Shown: positions 40,096-48,013 of the stretch, one piece after another
How positions within the stretch are numbered: position 1 is the stretch's first letter
Layout of the letters: every line of letters starts with the position of its first letter
Assembly: GCF_002953255.1 (NCBI RefSeq)
Contig: NZ_CP026498.1
Coordinates: forward strand, 9,559,605-9,623,604
Source of the DNA: Streptomyces sp. CB01881
Lineage (GTDB): Bacteria; Actinomycetota; Actinomycetes; Streptomycetales; Streptomycetaceae
Direction of reading: 5' to 3'
Length of the DNA stretch: 64,000 nt
The notes under the pieces: model-generated
Seen by the model: only the letters and a program-made list of their open reading frames with translations
Databases searched by the model: none
What the model was told of the DNA's origin: nothing
Translations under genes and position numbers: made by a program

Positions 40096-42272
40096 AGCGG
40101 CTCCCCCTGTTCCTTGAGTTTGATCAGCGAATCCCCGATGCTGCCGAACATCTGGACCGGTACACCGCGCGCAAGCGTTGGTCTGTACCCCGCGAAGACT
40201 CCCCTGGCCTCGGCGGAGTGCAGGCCGGCCCGCTCGCAGAATTCGTCGGCCAGACGCATGAGGTGCGCGCAGTCGAAGTCCCTCAAGGTCAGCGGCGGCC
40301 CCCACAGGCCGCTGTCCTGCTCCGGCAGGGCCTTGCCGATCCAGGTGGGCGTCGCCACCAGGAGGAGCCGGAGTGCGCCCGGTGCGGTTCCTCCGGCGAC
40401 CGGCTCGATCAGCTCGGGATAGACGATCTGTCGGCAGTCCCAGTCCGTCAGACGGTCGGCATGGTCGAGGGCAAGGACGTGGACCCGGTCGTCCCCTGGC
40501 GGCGTCAGCGTCTCCAGGAAGACCCGGAAGATCCTCCGGCGCCGCTCGTCCGACCGCCCGACATTTTCGTCGAAGGCCCCTCCCTCGTCCTCGACCACGC
40601 CGGTGCTCCCGGCATCGCCGCCCTGCTCGGGCAGCGGAATGCGGCCCTTGACGAGGGCGTTGAGCTCGGCGTTGAAGCGGGAGAAGTCCTCCGGCCGCCA
40701 CGTCTCCGCCTGGCTGCTGTCCAGGCAGGCCGTACGGACCGCTCGCAGCAGTTCCAGCCAGTCCTTGTTCCCCTTGCGCGGACTACTGCCGCCGTCCGCC
40801 GGCAGCCTGCTCCGGAGGTCCACGTAGGTGATGCGGTGCCCCCGGAGGAAGCAGGTGACCAGGCAGGACAGCGTGAACAACGTCTTGCCCGTGTGGGGAT
40901 AGTCGGTGTTCCACGACGCCCCCGACACCACGAGCAGTCGGCGGTGGGAGACCGACTCACTGGGATCGAGCGCCCGCCACGCCGTCCGCCGCTCCTCCGA
41001 CCGGTCCACGAAGAGCTTCAGATCCCGGTACCCCTTCCCGTCGCACAGGTGGTCGACGGCGGCCCGGGTCTGCGCATGGTGGATCGCCAGGACGCCCTTG
41101 GGGTCGCCGGACGCGGCGAGCGCGGGAAGCGCCCAGAAGCCCTCCTTGGTGTAGCTGTCGCGCAGCATCTGACGGGCCTCCCGGACCGCGCGGTCGATCG
41201 GGGTACCACGCGCGACCTGGCGGTACAACTCGTCGGCGAACACGGCGCACACCGGCGAGTCGATGTCGGCCAGCATGGACACCACGGCCCCCACCCGGGC
41301 AGCAAGAAAGGCCTCCGCCAGGCCGCCGCGGCGGTCCTGAAGGTCGGCCGCGGTCCGGCAGGCGCTCAGGACGACGAGCCGCGGCTGCCATGACTCCAGC
41401 AGCTCGTGGACGATCGACGACTCCAGCCTCCAGTTCTCGCGACCGGACTCCACCCCGTCGCGCGCCCAGTTGATGGGCAGTGCGGCTTCGTCGCCCGCCA
41501 CCGCCGGCATGCCGTGACCGATGAAGTGCAGGACGTGCGGGTGCCAGGTGTTGAGCTCGTCGACCAGGGTCACACGCGTCGGACCCTCCAGGAACTGGAC
41601 GTGGGCGCAGGGCGTGATCCCGAGGGCCGCCGCGATCCTGGCGCGTTCCTCGTCGGCGCGGTCCTTGCCGTCATCCGGATTGCAGACCACCACCAGGACC
41701 CGCAGGGGTCCCAGCTGGCTTCCGTGCGCGGGTGCCCCGCCCGGCCCCGCCCCGGGGCCGCCGCCCGCCCGCAGCCGCGAGCAGAGGAACCTCGGGTCGT
41801 GGAAGAACCACGTCAGGTCCCCCCGGAGCAGCTCCCACGGCAGCGGCCGCAACTGCGGCACATCGATCTCCACGCTCAGCCGTAACGGCTCGGCCTGCGT
41901 GCCGCAGACCCGGACCCGCCGCCACAGCAGGCCGACCCTTCCCGGCGTCAGGCACGCCATCAGCAGGTCGCCGGCCGCCTCCCGGTCCGCCGGCGTCGCC
42001 TGTGGACGCATCGCCGTGAGCGTCTCGCGCAAGGACTTGGCCTTCTCGGGGTCGACCTGATCGGAGGCTTTCTCGTCAGAGGCCTCCTGGTCCTGGTCGG
42101 AGTCCTCCCGGTCGGACGCGGCCCGGTCTGCCGGGTCTTGATCGGCCTCGACGCGACGCGCCTCCGGGCAGAGCCCCTGCACGTCCAGGCTTACCTCCAG
42201 ATCCGTCCACCAGTCCCCGTCCTCCGGCACGGACGGACCGGCGGTGAGACGGAATCGAGCAATCGTCACCAC
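40092..42272 (-). CDS. CHAT-domain (caspase-like) protease with C-terminal P-loop ATPase-like domain
   Basis: 726 residues. An N-terminal beta-rich part and an acidic linker (about 42-80) lead to a CHAT protease: LRPLPWELLRGD, then catalytic His253 in HVLHFIGHG and Cys305 in VVLSACRT, followed by GGLAEAFLAARVGAVVSMLADI. From about residue 420 a second domain shows VVSGASWNTDYPHTGKTLF, an atypical Walker A, and VHVLALDHADRLTD, a Walker B with the D-H-A-D sensor. Such proteases cut partner proteins when a sensor fires. GTG starts at 42272 and 42269 are both possible; GGAGGT favours 42269. A TTA codon lies at 41883-41885. It is 16 bases after the candidate effector gene. Confidence 0.82.
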   Translation of the reverse strand: MVTIARFRLTAGPSVPEDGDWWTDLEVSLDVQGLCPEARRVEADQDPADRAASDREDSDQDQEASDEKASDQVDPEKAKSLRETLTAMRPQATPADREAAGDLLMACLTPGRVGLLWRRVRVCGTQAEPLRLSVEIDVPQLRPLPWELLRGDLTWFFHDPRFLCSRLRAGGGPGAGPGGAPAHGSQLGPLRVLVVVCNPDDGKDRADEERARIAAALGITPCAHVQFLEGPTRVTLVDELNTWHPHVLHFIGHGMPAVAGDEAALPINWARDGVESGRENWRLESSIVHELLESWQPRLVVLSACRTAADLQDRRGGLAEAFLAARVGAVVSMLADIDSPVCAVFADELYRQVARGTPIDRAVREARQMLRDSYTKEGFWALPALAASGDPKGVLAIHHAQTRAAVDHLCDGKGYRDLKLFVDRSEERRTAWRALDPSESVSHRRLLVVSGASWNTDYPHTGKTLFTLSCLVTCFLRGHRITYVDLRSRLPADGGSSPRKGNKDWLELLRAVRTACLDSSQAETWRPEDFSRFNAELNALVKGRIPLPEQGGDAGSTGVVEDEGGAFDENVGRSDERRRRIFRVFLETLTPPGDDRVHVLALDHADRLTDWDCRQIVYPELIEPVAGGTAPGALRLLLVATPTWIGKALPEQDSGLWGPPLTLRDFDCAHLMRLADEFCERAGLHSAEARGVFAGYRPTLARGVPVQMFGSIGDSLIKLKEQGEPL

Positions 42273-42288
42273 GACCTCCGCCCTTCCC

Positions 42289-43116
42289 TCAGCCCGGCTC
42301 CCCGGTGGCGAACGGCAGCTGCTCCTCCGGGTCGGCCACCGTCAGCACGGCGTCGGGATCGTCGCGGATCTCCTCGACCACAATCGGCGGGAGCGCGCTC
42401 GCGAAGGCCCCACGACCGGGCTGCGGCGGACCGAAGTCGGCCTTGAGCTTTCCCAGCCAGGTCTCACGCAGCCGGACCACCTGGTAGAAGGGGGTGAGCT
42501 CCGGGCCGGTCCACTCGGCGCCGAGGGCGTTGCGGCGCACCACGGACGCGCCGACCGCGAGGTCGAGGACCTCGGTCGGGCCGCCGGCACCGACCGCCCC
42601 CGACAGTCTGAGCTCCGCGGAGGCGCCCGCCGCGGCCGCGGTGAGCACCGTCCCGGCAGCCACGGAGAGCACGCTGGTCACGGCGCGCAGCGATTCGTCC
42701 CAGGACTTGTTCACCCACCCCTCGGTCAGCGTCTTCGCCAAGGCACGGACATCGGCGACGTCCGTCTGGGAGATCCCCTGGAACGCGACGAAGGCCGTCC
42801 TGTCCCGGCGGAACTCGACGGCCGCGCCGGCGTCGGCCTTGGTCAGGGCGGACAGGGCGGCGGGGCTCTTCCCCGAGGCCTTGAACGTCACCGCCACCGA
42901 GCCCTGAGAGTCGTAGGCGTACGTGGCGGGCGGTGTCCCGTCCTCCGTGGTGAAGGTGATGCCGCGGCCGGCCAGGTCCCCCGCTCTGCGTAACGCGTTC
43001 CCCTGCACCTCGTAGACGTCGCCGAGTCTGATGCGGTTCGACAGCGGCCAGTTGACCCACCAGTCCCACCAGTGGTCGCCGGACATGGCCGCGCGGTACA
43101 CGTCGTAGCCGTCCAT
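42289..43116 (-). CDS. Candidate effector/substrate of the CHAT protease, unknown family
   Basis: 275 residues, no signal peptide, beta-rich. Notable pieces are WWDWWVNWPLSNRIRLGDVYEVQGNALRRAGDLAGRG, a cluster of tryptophans before a regular beta pattern, and a central stretch VTSVLSVAAGTVLTAAAAGASAELRLSGAVG, small and hydrophobic like a membrane-inserting hairpin. Then WTGPELTPFYQVVRLRETWLGKL and a short acidic, Pro-rich tail. Length and pairing with a CHAT protease recall bacterial gasdermins, but the N-terminal cysteine usual there is missing, so this is only a hypothesis. The ATG at 43116 has CGGGAG upstream. It is the first gene of the operon and has a TTA codon at 42991-42993. Confidence 0.6.
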   Translation of the reverse strand: MDGYDVYRAAMSGDHWWDWWVNWPLSNRIRLGDVYEVQGNALRRAGDLAGRGITFTTEDGTPPATYAYDSQGSVAVTFKASGKSPAALSALTKADAGAAVEFRRDRTAFVAFQGISQTDVADVRALAKTLTEGWVNKSWDESLRAVTSVLSVAAGTVLTAAAAGASAELRLSGAVGAGGPTEVLDLAVGASVVRRNALGAEWTGPELTPFYQVVRLRETWLGKLKADFGPPQPGRGAFASALPPIVVEEIRDDPDAVLTVADPEEQLPFATGEPG

Positions 43117-43226
43117 CGCGAACTCCCGGGTCCGGGAACCGCAAAAACCGACCGGACCGACTCCTACGGAATCCCGGGTAGTCGGAGAACTGTTCAACAC
43201 GGCTCGGAAAAAGCCGCCTGTCAATC

Positions 43227-43255
43227 ACGCTAACCATCCCGGGTGACACTGTCAA
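43227..43255 (-). promoter_or_regulatory. Consensus housekeeping promoter of the CHAT/STAND operon
   Basis: On the minus strand TTGACA (43250-43255) is followed after exactly 17 bases by TAGCGT (43227-43232), a near-perfect sigma-HrdB promoter. Transcription would start near 43220, giving a leader of about 100 bases before the ATG at 43116. Confidence 0.7.
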
Positions 43256-43720
43256 AGCCCCCGGAACGGCCTGGTCGAAGGCCTCCGAACGGCCGGTCCG
43301 GTCACGTGCGCGGCGTGCGTACTCCGGCTCCCGTCCCCCGGCTCCGTGCCTGCCGCGGAGGGGTGATCGGCAGGCCGGTGCTGCGGGTTCGGCGAGTGGT
43401 TCGGCGTCCCCGGCTGCGGGCCCGAGGCCGCGCAGGAGGTGGATGAGGAGGTCGTCGAGGACGGATCCCCAGGATGGCCGCCCACGGCGCCACGGCGCGA
43501 CCGAGGCGTACGTCCTCTCCTTCACCGGAGCGCCGGCGCACGAACTGCGCGGCAGCGGCGTCCGGGCCTCGCCGTCCGCCCGGGCGCCACCGACACTCCC
43601 TTCTTAGCCGTCGCCGGCGGCAGGGCCGTTGCCCGGCCGCTGACCGGCGGCGGGGCGGCCGCGGGCATAGCCTGAACACATCGGACGACCGCTGCCGCCC
43701 GCGGACTGGGAGGAACGGCG
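43256..43720. other. Gene-free region upstream of the universal stress protein gene
   Basis: These 465 bases lie between the operon promoter and the next gene. Open frames here are shadows without family pattern or ribosome sites. I see no repeat or RNA gene. Confidence 0.5.
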
Positions 43721-44539
43721 ATGAACGGACCCGTCACCGTGGGAGTCGACGCCTCGGAGGCCAGCCAGGCCGCCCTCGACTGGGCCTGCGACGAGGCCGC
43801 GCTCCGGCGGCTTCCGCTGCGGCTCGTACGATCCCCCGAACTGCCCTCCGGCCGGCAGGAGGACGCGGCGCTGCTCGCGGTCGAGCGCTCCCGGGCCACC
43901 GCGCGGCGCCCCGAGGTGAGCGTCACCGCCGACCTCGTGGAGGGCAAGGCGCGCGAGGTCCTGACCGAGGCGGCGGCGGACGCTGCACTGCTGGTCGTCG
44001 GCGCCCGCGGCTCGGGCGGGTTCCCCCGGCTCCTGCTCGGCTCGAACACTCTCTACGTGGCGGCGCACGCGCCCTGCCCGGTCGTCGTGGTGCGCACCCC
44101 GCAGGCGGCACCCGACGCCGCCGTGGTGGTCGGTGTCGAGGGCGGCGAACACGAGGAGCCGGTGCTCGCCCACGCGTTCCTCGCGGCCCAGCGGCAGGAG
44201 CTGCCGCTGTTCGTCGTCCACGCCTGGACGTATCCACTGCTCCTCGGGCCGGGCCACGAAGTCCCGGTGGTCTACGAGGAGTCGCACGTCGCGGCCGAAC
44301 ACGACCGGCTGCTCGCCGAGGTGCTCACGGGCTGGCGCGAGCGCTTCCCCGACGTCCCCGTCACGACGTCCGTGGTGCGTTCCAATGCGGCACGGGAACT
44401 GGTGGCCGCCTCGACCGGCCGGCAGCTCCTCGTCATCGGCCGCCACGGGAAGCCGCGCGGGCCGCTCGGCCGGCTCGGCTCCACCAGCCAGGCCGTCGTC
44501 CAGCACGCGGAGTGCCCGGTCGCGGTCGTACCGGTCTGA
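43721..44539 (+). CDS. Universal stress protein (two UspA domains)
   Basis: 272 residues in two UspA repeats. The first ends with LVVGARGSGGFPRLLLGSNTLYVAAHAPCPVVVVR, the second with LVIGRHGKPRGPLGRLGSTSQAVVQHAECPVAVVPV; both carry the G-2x-G-9x-G-S/T ATP-binding signature or close to it. Tandem UspA proteins in actinobacteria are linked to hypoxia, stationary phase and membrane stress. GGAGG precedes the ATG. It converges on an Acg-type nitroreductase gene; the two families are co-regulated by DevR/DosR-type systems in relatives, which suggests a dormancy link. Confidence 0.9.
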   Translation: MNGPVTVGVDASEASQAALDWACDEAALRRLPLRLVRSPELPSGRQEDAALLAVERSRATARRPEVSVTADLVEGKAREVLTEAAADAALLVVGARGSGGFPRLLLGSNTLYVAAHAPCPVVVVRTPQAAPDAAVVVGVEGGEHEEPVLAHAFLAAQRQELPLFVVHAWTYPLLLGPGHEVPVVYEESHVAAEHDRLLAEVLTGWRERFPDVPVTTSVVRSNAARELVAASTGRQLLVIGRHGKPRGPLGRLGSTSQAVVQHAECPVAVVPV

Positions 44540-44616
44540 CACGTCACGCGCCCGTCGTAGGGCCGGGGCCGGCTGCGGCGGGCGCGGGGGCCGGGGCCGG
44601 GGCCCGACGCCGGTCC

Positions 44617-45606
44617 CTACGCGGGCGCCGGGTCGTCGAGGATGTCCTCGGTGCGGCGGCGCGGACTCGGTGTGCCGGGCGGGCCGTAGCCGAGGCGCAG
44701 CACCAGCTGCACGTGGCCCGGGCCGTCGTCGGGGTCGCGCAGCCGCCAGCGGGTTTCGGGGATCTCCACGGCCTGGTGCAGCACGGATGCGCGCAGTCCG
44801 TGCGCGGTCGCGAGGAGCCAGATGCGTTCCATCGCCTGGCCGGCGCGCAGCCAGTCGGCGGGGCCGTCGAGACGGGTGGTGAGCAGGCCCAGCTGCGGCA
44901 GCGCCTCGAAGCGCCCGGCCGGGGTGGAATGGCGGGGCGGGTGCCCGGCGAAGCCCCGCATCGGGACGCGTGCGTCGCGGTCGTGCGATCCGAGGGCGGC
45001 GAGCGGGATGCCGTCGAACGCCGGTTCCAGGCGGAGCCAGCGGCGGGTCTCGGCCTCGCGGGTGACGTCGGCGGCGATCAGGGCCTCGGCCTCGGAGGTG
45101 AGGGCGAGCACGCGTCGCACGCCGTCCTCCTCCAGCAGGGCGAACGTCGTGCCTTCGTCCTGCGCGGCCTCGACGAACTCGGCGAGGAACCGCTCGGGGA
45201 CGTCCCGGTTGGTGAAGGGTTCACGGCTGGAGTGCCGTCGGGCGATCGCCGCGTGGAGATCGGCGCCGAAGGGCCGCGTCGTCCGGGCCGGCGCGGCGAG
45301 GTCGAGCACCGCGCACGGCTCGGTGCCGGGGCCGGCGGGGAACAGCCGTACGGAGGCGTCGCGACGGAGGTGTGCGGCCGCCACCCGCAGGTTGAACAGG
45401 GCCGCGCCGACCGAGATGTGCAGGGCCCGGCCTTCCGGGTCGGCGGCCGGAACGGCCCGGCTCCGGTCCGCCCGCACCTCCAGCCCGGTCAGGTCCGGCG
45501 TCGGGCGGAAGCGCCAGGGCTGGCTGTTGTGCAAGGAGGGTGCGGCACCGCCCGCGGCGGCCAGCAGCCGCAGGTCCGTGAGGGTGAGGGCGAGTTGGGT
45601 GGTCAT
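44617..45606 (-). CDS. Acg-family FMN-binding nitroreductase-like protein
   Basis: 329 residues. It shows the Acg/Rv2032 pattern: LTDLRLLAAAGGAAPSLHNSQPWRF, RRHSSREPFTNRDVPERFL, and QAMERIWLLATAHGLRASVLHQAVEIPE near the end with LVLRLGYG. Members bind FMN in a fold duplicated from nitroreductases; in mycobacteria they may sequester flavin rather than reduce nitro groups. It is the opposite strand neighbour of a universal stress gene. A 242-base repeat-containing gap precedes its start. Confidence 0.85.
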   Translation of the reverse strand: MTTQLALTLTDLRLLAAAGGAAPSLHNSQPWRFRPTPDLTGLEVRADRSRAVPAADPEGRALHISVGAALFNLRVAAAHLRRDASVRLFPAGPGTEPCAVLDLAAPARTTRPFGADLHAAIARRHSSREPFTNRDVPERFLAEFVEAAQDEGTTFALLEEDGVRRVLALTSEAEALIAADVTREAETRRWLRLEPAFDGIPLAALGSHDRDARVPMRGFAGHPPRHSTPAGRFEALPQLGLLTTRLDGPADWLRAGQAMERIWLLATAHGLRASVLHQAVEIPETRWRLRDPDDGPGHVQLVLRLGYGPPGTPSPRRRTEDILDDPAPA

Positions 45607-45699
45607 GGTGGGTCACTCCCTGTCGGCGGGTGGCGCCGGTACCACCAGCATCGGGCCGGCCCGCGGCCCCGGGCGAGGGCCCAACGGCCCTGGGCGTAC

Positions 45700-45805
45700 G
45701 GCCGAACGGCTCGGCGTGGCCGAACGGCTCGGCACGGCCGGGGAGGACGCCGGGCAGGAGCGGCGCACCGGGGAGGACGCCCGGCAGGAGCAGGCACCGG
45801 GGTGG
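45700..45805. repeat. Short direct repeats in the gap upstream of the nitroreductase gene
   Basis: GGCCGAACGGCTCGGC occurs twice (near 45700 and 45718), and GGGGAGGACGCC followed by GGCAGGAGC occurs twice (near 45742 and 45772). These tandem imperfect units have no coding role that I can support. Confidence 0.55.
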
Positions 45806-45848
45806 TGCGGCGCGCCCGGGAGGCTTGCCGCACCGCCGATGTCCGCGC

Positions 45849-46682
45849 TCAGATCGCGAGGTCCCGCCGCTCCAGCAGGCGGAAGGCGGCCGCCAGGCCG
45901 GCCAGGCCGACGGCGGAGAGGACCGCGACCGACGTCCACGGGACACTGCCGTGGGCCAGGGCGTCGCCGGGCGTGTAGTAGTGGAACGGGCTGAGGTAGC
46001 GCAGGGGCGCGGCCGGGGACCACGCCAGAGCCACGAAGTTGAGCGCGAAGCCGACCGCGCCGAGGGCGACCGTCGCGCCGACGACGTGGGCCCGGCGCCG
46101 GCTGACGGCCGAGACGGCCAGCACCGGTCCGGTCAGGCAGAGCGCGAAGGCGCAGCCCAGCAGCCCGGCCGCGAAGACCCCGCCCACCGGGACGGCGGCG
46201 CGCAGGTCCGGTGAGAGGGCGACCCCGACCGCCACGGTGACGGTGGCGGCGGCGTTGAGCAGGACGGAGGCCGCGGCCAGGGCCGCCGTCCGCTCGGCCA
46301 GCAGCCGGCGGCGGGAGAGCGGACGGGTCATCAGCAGCTCGATGGTGCCCGACTCGACGTCCGCGGCGACGGCGGCCGCGCCCAGGGAGCCGATGGCGGT
46401 GAGCTGGAGGGCGATCCAGAACGGGTGGGTGAGGCCGGCCCCGAGCAGGCCGGGGTAGCTGGCGATGGAGACGTCCCCGTTGGATCCGCTGAACGCCTTG
46501 AAGGCGTCCGGCGGGGTGCGTCCGCCGCCGAACAGGTCGGCGGGCGGGACGGTGCTGGTGATCACGACGATCAGCGCCTCGAAGACGACCATGCCGAGCA
46601 CCAGCGCCAGCAGCATCCGGCGGCGGCGGTGCAGTGCGAGCCAGACCAGCGGCAGCCGGCGGCTGACCGTGCCGCGGCTCAT
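45849..46682 (-). CDS. ABC-2-type exporter permease
   Basis: 277 residues with six predicted membrane segments: RRRMLLALVLGMVVFEALIVVI, LTAIGSLGAAAVAADVESGTIELLMTRPLSRRRLLAERTAALAAASVLL and others. The ADVESGTIELLMTRPLSR segment is the usual cytoplasmic loop of ABC-2 permeases. Its ATG overlaps the stop of the ATPase gene upstream. It forms an export complex with that ATPase; the substrate, such as a drug, lipid or peptide, is not evident. Confidence 0.87.
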   Translation of the reverse strand: MSRGTVSRRLPLVWLALHRRRRMLLALVLGMVVFEALIVVITSTVPPADLFGGGRTPPDAFKAFSGSNGDVSIASYPGLLGAGLTHPFWIALQLTAIGSLGAAAVAADVESGTIELLMTRPLSRRRLLAERTAALAAASVLLNAAATVTVAVGVALSPDLRAAVPVGGVFAAGLLGCAFALCLTGPVLAVSAVSRRRAHVVGATVALGAVGFALNFVALAWSPAAPLRYLSPFHYYTPGDALAHGSVPWTSVAVLSAVGLAGLAAAFRLLERRDLAI

Positions 46683-47701
46683 GACCGGTCCTCCTCGACG
46701 GGGGCCGCGGCCGGCGGGTCGCCGAGGGGCGCGTCAGCGGTGGGCGCGCCGCCCGTGGGCGGGCCCTCGGCGGGCGCGCCGCCGGCAGGCGGGCCGGGTG
46801 TCCGGTAGAGGTCGAGGAACGCCTCGTCCAGGCCGGCCTCCTCGACGGTGAGGTCGGCGACCGGCTGCTCGGCGAGCAGCCCGCGCACCGCCGTCACCAC
46901 CTCGTCCGGGGGCACCAGCAGCTCCACCCGCGTGCCCTCCCAGCGGGGTGACCAGCGTTCGGCCGCGCCGAGCGGCCGGGCACCCCGCCCGTCGCCGAGG
47001 ACGAGCCTGATCCGCCGGGCCCGGGCCCGGCGCAGCCCGGCCACCGACTGGACGGTCACCAGCCGGCCGCCGCGGACGATCGCCACCCTGCCGCAGGCCC
47101 GCTGCACCTCGGGCAGCACGTGGCTGGAGAGCAGGACGGTGCGGCCGGCGGCGGTCTCCTCGGCGAGGAGTTCGAAGAACGTCTCCTGGACCAGCGGGTC
47201 CAGCCCCTCGGTCGGCTCGTCCAGCACGGCGAGCTCCGGGCGGTGCTGGAGCGCCTGGACGAGGCCGAGCTTCTGCTTCATCCCGCGCGAGTACTCCCCC
47301 ACCGCGCGGTCCAGGTCGGTGTCCGACAGGTTGAGGCGGGCGCAGAGTTCGGCCTGTCGCGGGACGGCGGCGCCCTGGAGGGCGGCCAGCAGGTCGAGGG
47401 TCTGCCGCCCGGTGAGCTCGGGGTAGAGGCGCAGTTCCCCGGGCAGGTAGCCGATCGCGGGTGCGAGCCGGCGGTGGTCGGCGACCGGGTCCAGCCCCAG
47501 GACGCGGACCTGCCCTCCGCTGGGCCGCAGCAGTCCGACGAGGCAGCGCAGCGTGGTGGTCTTCCCGGCGCCGTTCGGGCCGAGGAGCCCGAACACCTCG
47601 CCGGCGCCGACCTCGACGTCCAGTGCCTCGACGCCGACCGTCCGTCCGTACCGCTTGGTGAGTGACCGGAGTTCGATCACAGGTCTCCCGCTGCCGGGCA
47701 T
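46679..47701 (-). CDS. ABC transporter ATP-binding protein (DrrA-like)
   Basis: About 340 residues. Walker A GLLGPNGAGKTTTLR, Q-loop region YLPGELRLYPELT, signature EYSRGMKQKLGLVQAL (SRGMK in place of SGGQ), Walker B LAVLDEPTEGLDP and switch His in SSHVL are all visible. The C-terminal extension resembles DrrA-type exporters, with Gly/Pro/Ala repeats (GGAPAEGPPTGGAP). I start at the ATG at 47701, which has GGGAGGTGGGG upstream, rather than 93 bases earlier. It forms one transcript with the permease. Confidence 0.88.
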   Translation of the reverse strand: MPGSGRPVIELRSLTKRYGRTVGVEALDVEVGAGEVFGLLGPNGAGKTTTLRCLVGLLRPSGGQVRVLGLDPVADHRRLAPAIGYLPGELRLYPELTGRQTLDLLAALQGAAVPRQAELCARLNLSDTDLDRAVGEYSRGMKQKLGLVQALQHRPELAVLDEPTEGLDPLVQETFFELLAEETAAGRTVLLSSHVLPEVQRACGRVAIVRGGRLVTVQSVAGLRRARARRIRLVLGDGRGARPLGAAERWSPRWEGTRVELLVPPDEVVTAVRGLLAEQPVADLTVEEAGLDEAFLDLYRTPGPPAGGAPAEGPPTGGAPTADAPLGDPPAAAPVEEDRS

Positions 47702-47967
47702 CGCCCCACCTCCCGTGGTGACCGCGGCTTCATGGTGCCCCCGGCGGGCCGCCGCGAACCGCTCCACCGTGCCGGGCCGGCCGCCCCCGGGCACAGGGCC
47801 GGGCGGCCCCCGTCACCGGCCCCGCCCGGCCCTGTGCCCGGCGGCTCGGGCGCCGTTGGTCCCGGGACCTCCGGGGCCGTTGGTCCCGGCCGGACCGTGG
47901 CGGCGCGTGCGCGGAAAGGGCCGAACGACCCCAGACAGCGCCCGGCGGCCCACCTACGGTGACGCTA
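47702..47967. other. Divergent intergenic region, ABC exporter and desaturase
   Basis: No gene is supported. G+C-rich direct repeats (GGGCCGTTGGTCCCGG-like, about 47850-47890) are present, and the right part carries the desaturase promoter elements described separately. Confidence 0.45.
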
Positions 47968-47983
47968 CCTACGCAACCGTAGG
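47968..47983. promoter_or_regulatory. Palindromic operator of the desaturase gene
   Basis: CCTACGCAACCGTAGG is a perfect 6-4-6 palindrome 30 bases upstream of the desaturase start, with a further CCTACGGT half-site at 47953-47960. The placement fits a TetR-type regulator of fatty-acid desaturation; no such gene is adjacent. Confidence 0.6.
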
Positions 47984-48013
47984 TTTCGACCCACGTCCCG
48001 GAAGCTGGCACCT

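Noticed and set aside
42289..43224. Longer start (43224) for the candidate effector
   Set aside because: The ATG at 43116 has a good ribosome site, and the longer version would begin at or before the predicted transcription start.
43474..45978. Open frame of 834 codons on the plus strand over the stress-protein and nitroreductase genes
   Set aside because: It overlaps two recognised genes in other frames and has the Arg/Gly/Pro composition of G+C-rich shadows.
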